Of a stretch of DNA of 7,902 nucleotides, positions 7,140-7,902 are shown in pieces. A program made the translations under genes and the position numbers. Position 1 is the stretch's first letter; each line of letters opens with the position of its first letter. The stretch is from Chloroflexota bacterium (GTDB lineage: Bacteria > Chloroflexota > Anaerolineae > Anaerolineales > UBA4823): NCBI GenBank assembly GCA_030669775.1, contig DAOVCZ010000079.1, positions 1-7,902 on the forward strand. The letters are read 5' to 3'. The notes under the pieces were generated by a model. It saw only the letters and a program-made list of their open reading frames with translations, had not been told where the DNA came from and did no database searches.

Positions 7140-7290
7140 AGGTGGTTGGTCACCACACGCATCATCTTAATTTCTTCCTTCAGGTCTTTCGCTTCTTCAA
7201 GATCCAAAACCTCCCCCTTCAGAAAATGTTTTGAATAAAATATTTATCTTCAATGCGTTCAAATTCCCTGGCTGTCCCCCCTGCTTTCAC
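7133..7290 (-). pseudogene. small coiled-coil protein gene, frameshifted
   Basis: On the minus strand a GTG at 7290 opens a frame containing REFERIEDKYFIQNIF, which ends at TGA 7221-7219. The next frame continues from there as FLKGEVLDLEEAKDLKEEIK, ending in RVVTNHLY with a stop at 7135-7133. The join is a run of four A on the + strand (7223-7226). One extra base there would read ...QNIFLKGEV... and give one protein of about 52 residues with a charged, heptad-like helix. An upstream promoter (7329-7357) and a GGAGG (7307-7303) support a real gene. The GGAGG-to-GTG spacing of 12 nt is long, so the start is uncertain. The stop overlaps the kinase's last codons by 7 nt in a tail-to-tail arrangement. 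The frameshift could be a sequencing error or true decay. Function is unknown. Confidence 0.5.
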
Positions 7291-7328
7291 CTACTCAAGT
7301 TTCCTCCTGTTCCTGAATAAATCGGGAT

Positions 7329-7357
7329 ATTATAGCACAAATGTTCTATTTAAGCAA
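7329..7357 (-). promoter_or_regulatory. extended -10 promoter of the small minus-strand gene
   Basis: On the minus strand a perfect TATAAT (7334-7329) is preceded by TGC (7337-7335), giving an extended -10. Exactly 17 nt further upstream is TTGCTT (7357-7352), a half match to TTGACA. Transcription would start near 7322, leaving a leader of about 32 nt that contains GGAGG. This is the best promoter in the window. Confidence 0.55.
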
Positions 7358-7497
7358 GGGAAGGTTTTGGAGGGGGATGAGGTTGAGGGGAGAGGCAGAA
7401 GCCAAGATGCGGTTAGGGGTAAATAGTTTCTAGCGACCTACTGATTCGAAGTTCGTGGGATGAATGTCCATACCTTATATATTGAGCATGATCTATT

Positions 7498-7534
7498 CAA
7501 AACCCCCATATCTGGGGGTGTTTTGCTTTATTTT
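7498..7534 (+). terminator. strong rho-independent terminator, probably active both ways
   Basis: CAAAACCCCCA (7498-7508) pairs with TGGGGG (7513-7518) and TTTTG (7521-7525) around a 4-nt loop, with a 2-nt bulge (TG, 7519-7520). It is followed by CTTTATTTT on the + strand. On the minus strand the stem ends in TTTTG, so leftward termination is also possible. This would fit the end of a transcript from the minus-strand promoter near 7750. Confidence 0.6.
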
Positions 7535-7561
7535 GAGCGTGAATTATATGGATTCCTTGGG

Positions 7562-7582
7562 GGTTGCAGTAAGGTTGCAGTA
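7562..7582. repeat. tandem repeat of GGTTGCAGTA
   Basis: GGTTGCAGTA occurs at 7562-7571 and again at 7573-7582, a period of 11 bases. Two copies spaced about one helical turn apart could be a protein-binding site, or could simply be a slippage product. Confidence 0.5.
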
Positions 7583-7619
7583 GTGTGTGGGATAAACCTA
7601 TACCCCCGTAAAACCCTTT

Positions 7620-7721
7620 TCACCTCTCCTCACTTTCATAAACTCTTATAATTTTCTTTATATCCCGAAAGAAATCATCAATAGCTATACCCTTGACAAT
7701 AATCTCCTTTTGGAATGTCAT
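7620..7721 (-). CDS. possible 33-residue protein
   Basis: The minus strand reads ATG at 7721-7719 to TGA at 7622-7620. The protein contains KEIIVKGIAIDDFFRDIKKI and ends in YESEER: a short hydrophobic strand followed by a charged amphipathic helix, with bacterial-looking codon use. Its style recalls the N terminus of small excisionase-like helix-turn-helix proteins, so it may be a truncated start of one, but that is only an impression. There is no Shine-Dalgarno site. A TTGACA promoter would start transcription about 5 nt before the ATG, so translation would be close to leaderless. An in-frame stop at 7727-7725 excludes a longer start. Confidence 0.35.
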   Translation of the reverse strand: MTFQKEIIVKGIAIDDFFRDIKKIIRVYESEER

Positions 7722-7732
7722 GTCTTAGGTTC

Positions 7733-7761
7733 ATTTTCAATCGAGTTGAGGGTATTGTCAA
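7733..7761 (-). promoter_or_regulatory. candidate promoter of the 33-codon minus-strand gene
   Basis: A consensus TTGACA (7761-7756) is followed after exactly 17 nt by GAAAAT (7738-7733, four of six matches to TATAAT) on the minus strand. The -35 lies at the end of the T tract of the preceding hairpin, an arrangement that would insulate this promoter from leftward transcription. Confidence 0.35.
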
Positions 7762-7802
7762 AAACCCCCAAAACCCCACTCTCCTACTGTCGGAGGGTGG
7801 GG
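7762..7802 (-). terminator. GC-rich hairpin, terminator for leftward transcription
   Basis: CCCCACTCTCC (7774-7784) pairs with GGAGGGTGGGG (7792-7802) over 11 bp, with one G-T wobble and a 7-nt loop. Read on the minus strand the stem is followed by TTTTGGGGGTTTTT, while on the + strand no T run follows. It therefore looks like a terminator for a gene entering from beyond the right edge. The sequence also resembles common GC-rich intergenic palindromes (CTCTCC...GGAGAG type), so it may be a dispersed repeat. Confidence 0.4.
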
Positions 7803-7818
7803 GTAGCATGTCGGAGAG

Positions 7819-7851
7819 AGGCTATCGGTTACGACAGCCTGAATATTTTTT
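7819..7851 (+). terminator. rho-independent terminator-like hairpin
   Basis: AGGCTATCG (7819-7827) pairs with CGACAGCCT (7832-7840) with one A-C mismatch and a 4-nt loop, and is followed by GAATATTTTTT. The geometry fits a + strand terminator, but no + strand gene upstream of it is apparent. Confidence 0.4.
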
Positions 7852-7902
7852 CCTACCCGACAGGTGACTTGACACTTACTCATCGAGGAGGTGCCGACTT
7901 CC

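Larger units (their letters stand above)
7291..7902. other. long region without a large gene
   Basis: Over 600 bases carry no substantial reading frame on either strand. What can be seen is listed separately: a minus-strand promoter, a strong terminator, an 11-bp tandem repeat, a possible 33-codon minus-strand gene and two further terminator-like hairpins. The part from 7358 to 7497 is G-rich at its start (7362-7397, repeated GG and GGGG runs). It holds only an 18-codon frame at 7378 that I do not accept, and otherwise shows nothing recognisable. Confidence 0.6.

Noticed and set aside
7142..7156. Hairpin just after the kinase stop as operon terminator
   Set aside because: Only a 5-bp stem with no T run, and it lies inside the coding part of the minus-strand gene.
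7378..7434. 18-codon + strand frame beginning ATG AGG TTG after a GGAGGGGG
   Set aside because: The purine-rich stretch makes a chance ribosome binding site likely, the spacing is too short, and the peptide shows no features.
7460..7651. 63-residue + strand open frame
   Set aside because: It runs straight through the strong terminator hairpin at 7498-7525 and the tandem repeat, has no ribosome binding site, and its composition is not protein-like.
7758..7902. Open minus-strand frame running in from the right edge
   Set aside because: It translates the GC-rich hairpins, giving Pro/Gly-rich low-quality sequence ending GEWGFGGF; more likely non-coding.
7851..7902. Resemblance of short stretches (acccgacagg, catcgagg...ggtgcc) to antisense 23S rRNA
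   Set aside because: The two stretches are short and lie in the wrong relative order for a contiguous rRNA fragment.

Overview
The window is centred on a three-gene, tightly spaced, co-directional operon (425-7139, + strand). It encodes a triple-FHA ABC transporter, an extracytoplasmic lipoprotein with a lectin-like fold, and a membrane-bound Ser/Thr protein kinase with a beta-propeller sensor domain. The moderate GC content, the one-piece FHA/ABC-2 transporter, the Ala/Thr/Gln-rich lipoprotein stalk and the PknB-type kinase carrying a TolB-like propeller suggest a member of the Chloroflexota (Anaerolineae-like). That assignment is an inference from protein style; no rRNA or marker gene is present.

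Layout. Bases 1-232 hold the possible tail of an upstream gene and a 50-codon cysteine-containing gene with an excellent ribosome binding site. Bases 233-424 are an AT-rich intergenic region with a weak hairpin and candidate promoter elements. The operon follows, with only 15 and 13 nt between its genes. The kinase stop codon overlaps tail-to-tail with a small minus-strand gene (7133-7290). That gene has a good promoter and reads well, but is split by a one-base frameshift at a homopolymer. Bases 7291-7902 carry no large gene; they hold a strong terminator, an 11-bp tandem repeat, a possible 33-codon minus-strand gene with a TTGACA promoter, and two more terminator-like hairpins.

How the genes may work together. 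The layout resembles the mycobacterial pair PknF/Rv1747, in which a membrane Ser/Thr kinase phosphorylates an FHA-ABC exporter. Here the transporter has three FHA domains, and a lipoprotein gene sits between transporter and kinase. The lipoprotein and the last extracellular loop of the transporter carry a clearly similar Pro-rich plus coiled-coil insert. This suggests that the two proteins dock outside the membrane, while phosphothreonine/FHA contacts link kinase and transporter inside. The transported substrate cannot be read from the sequence.
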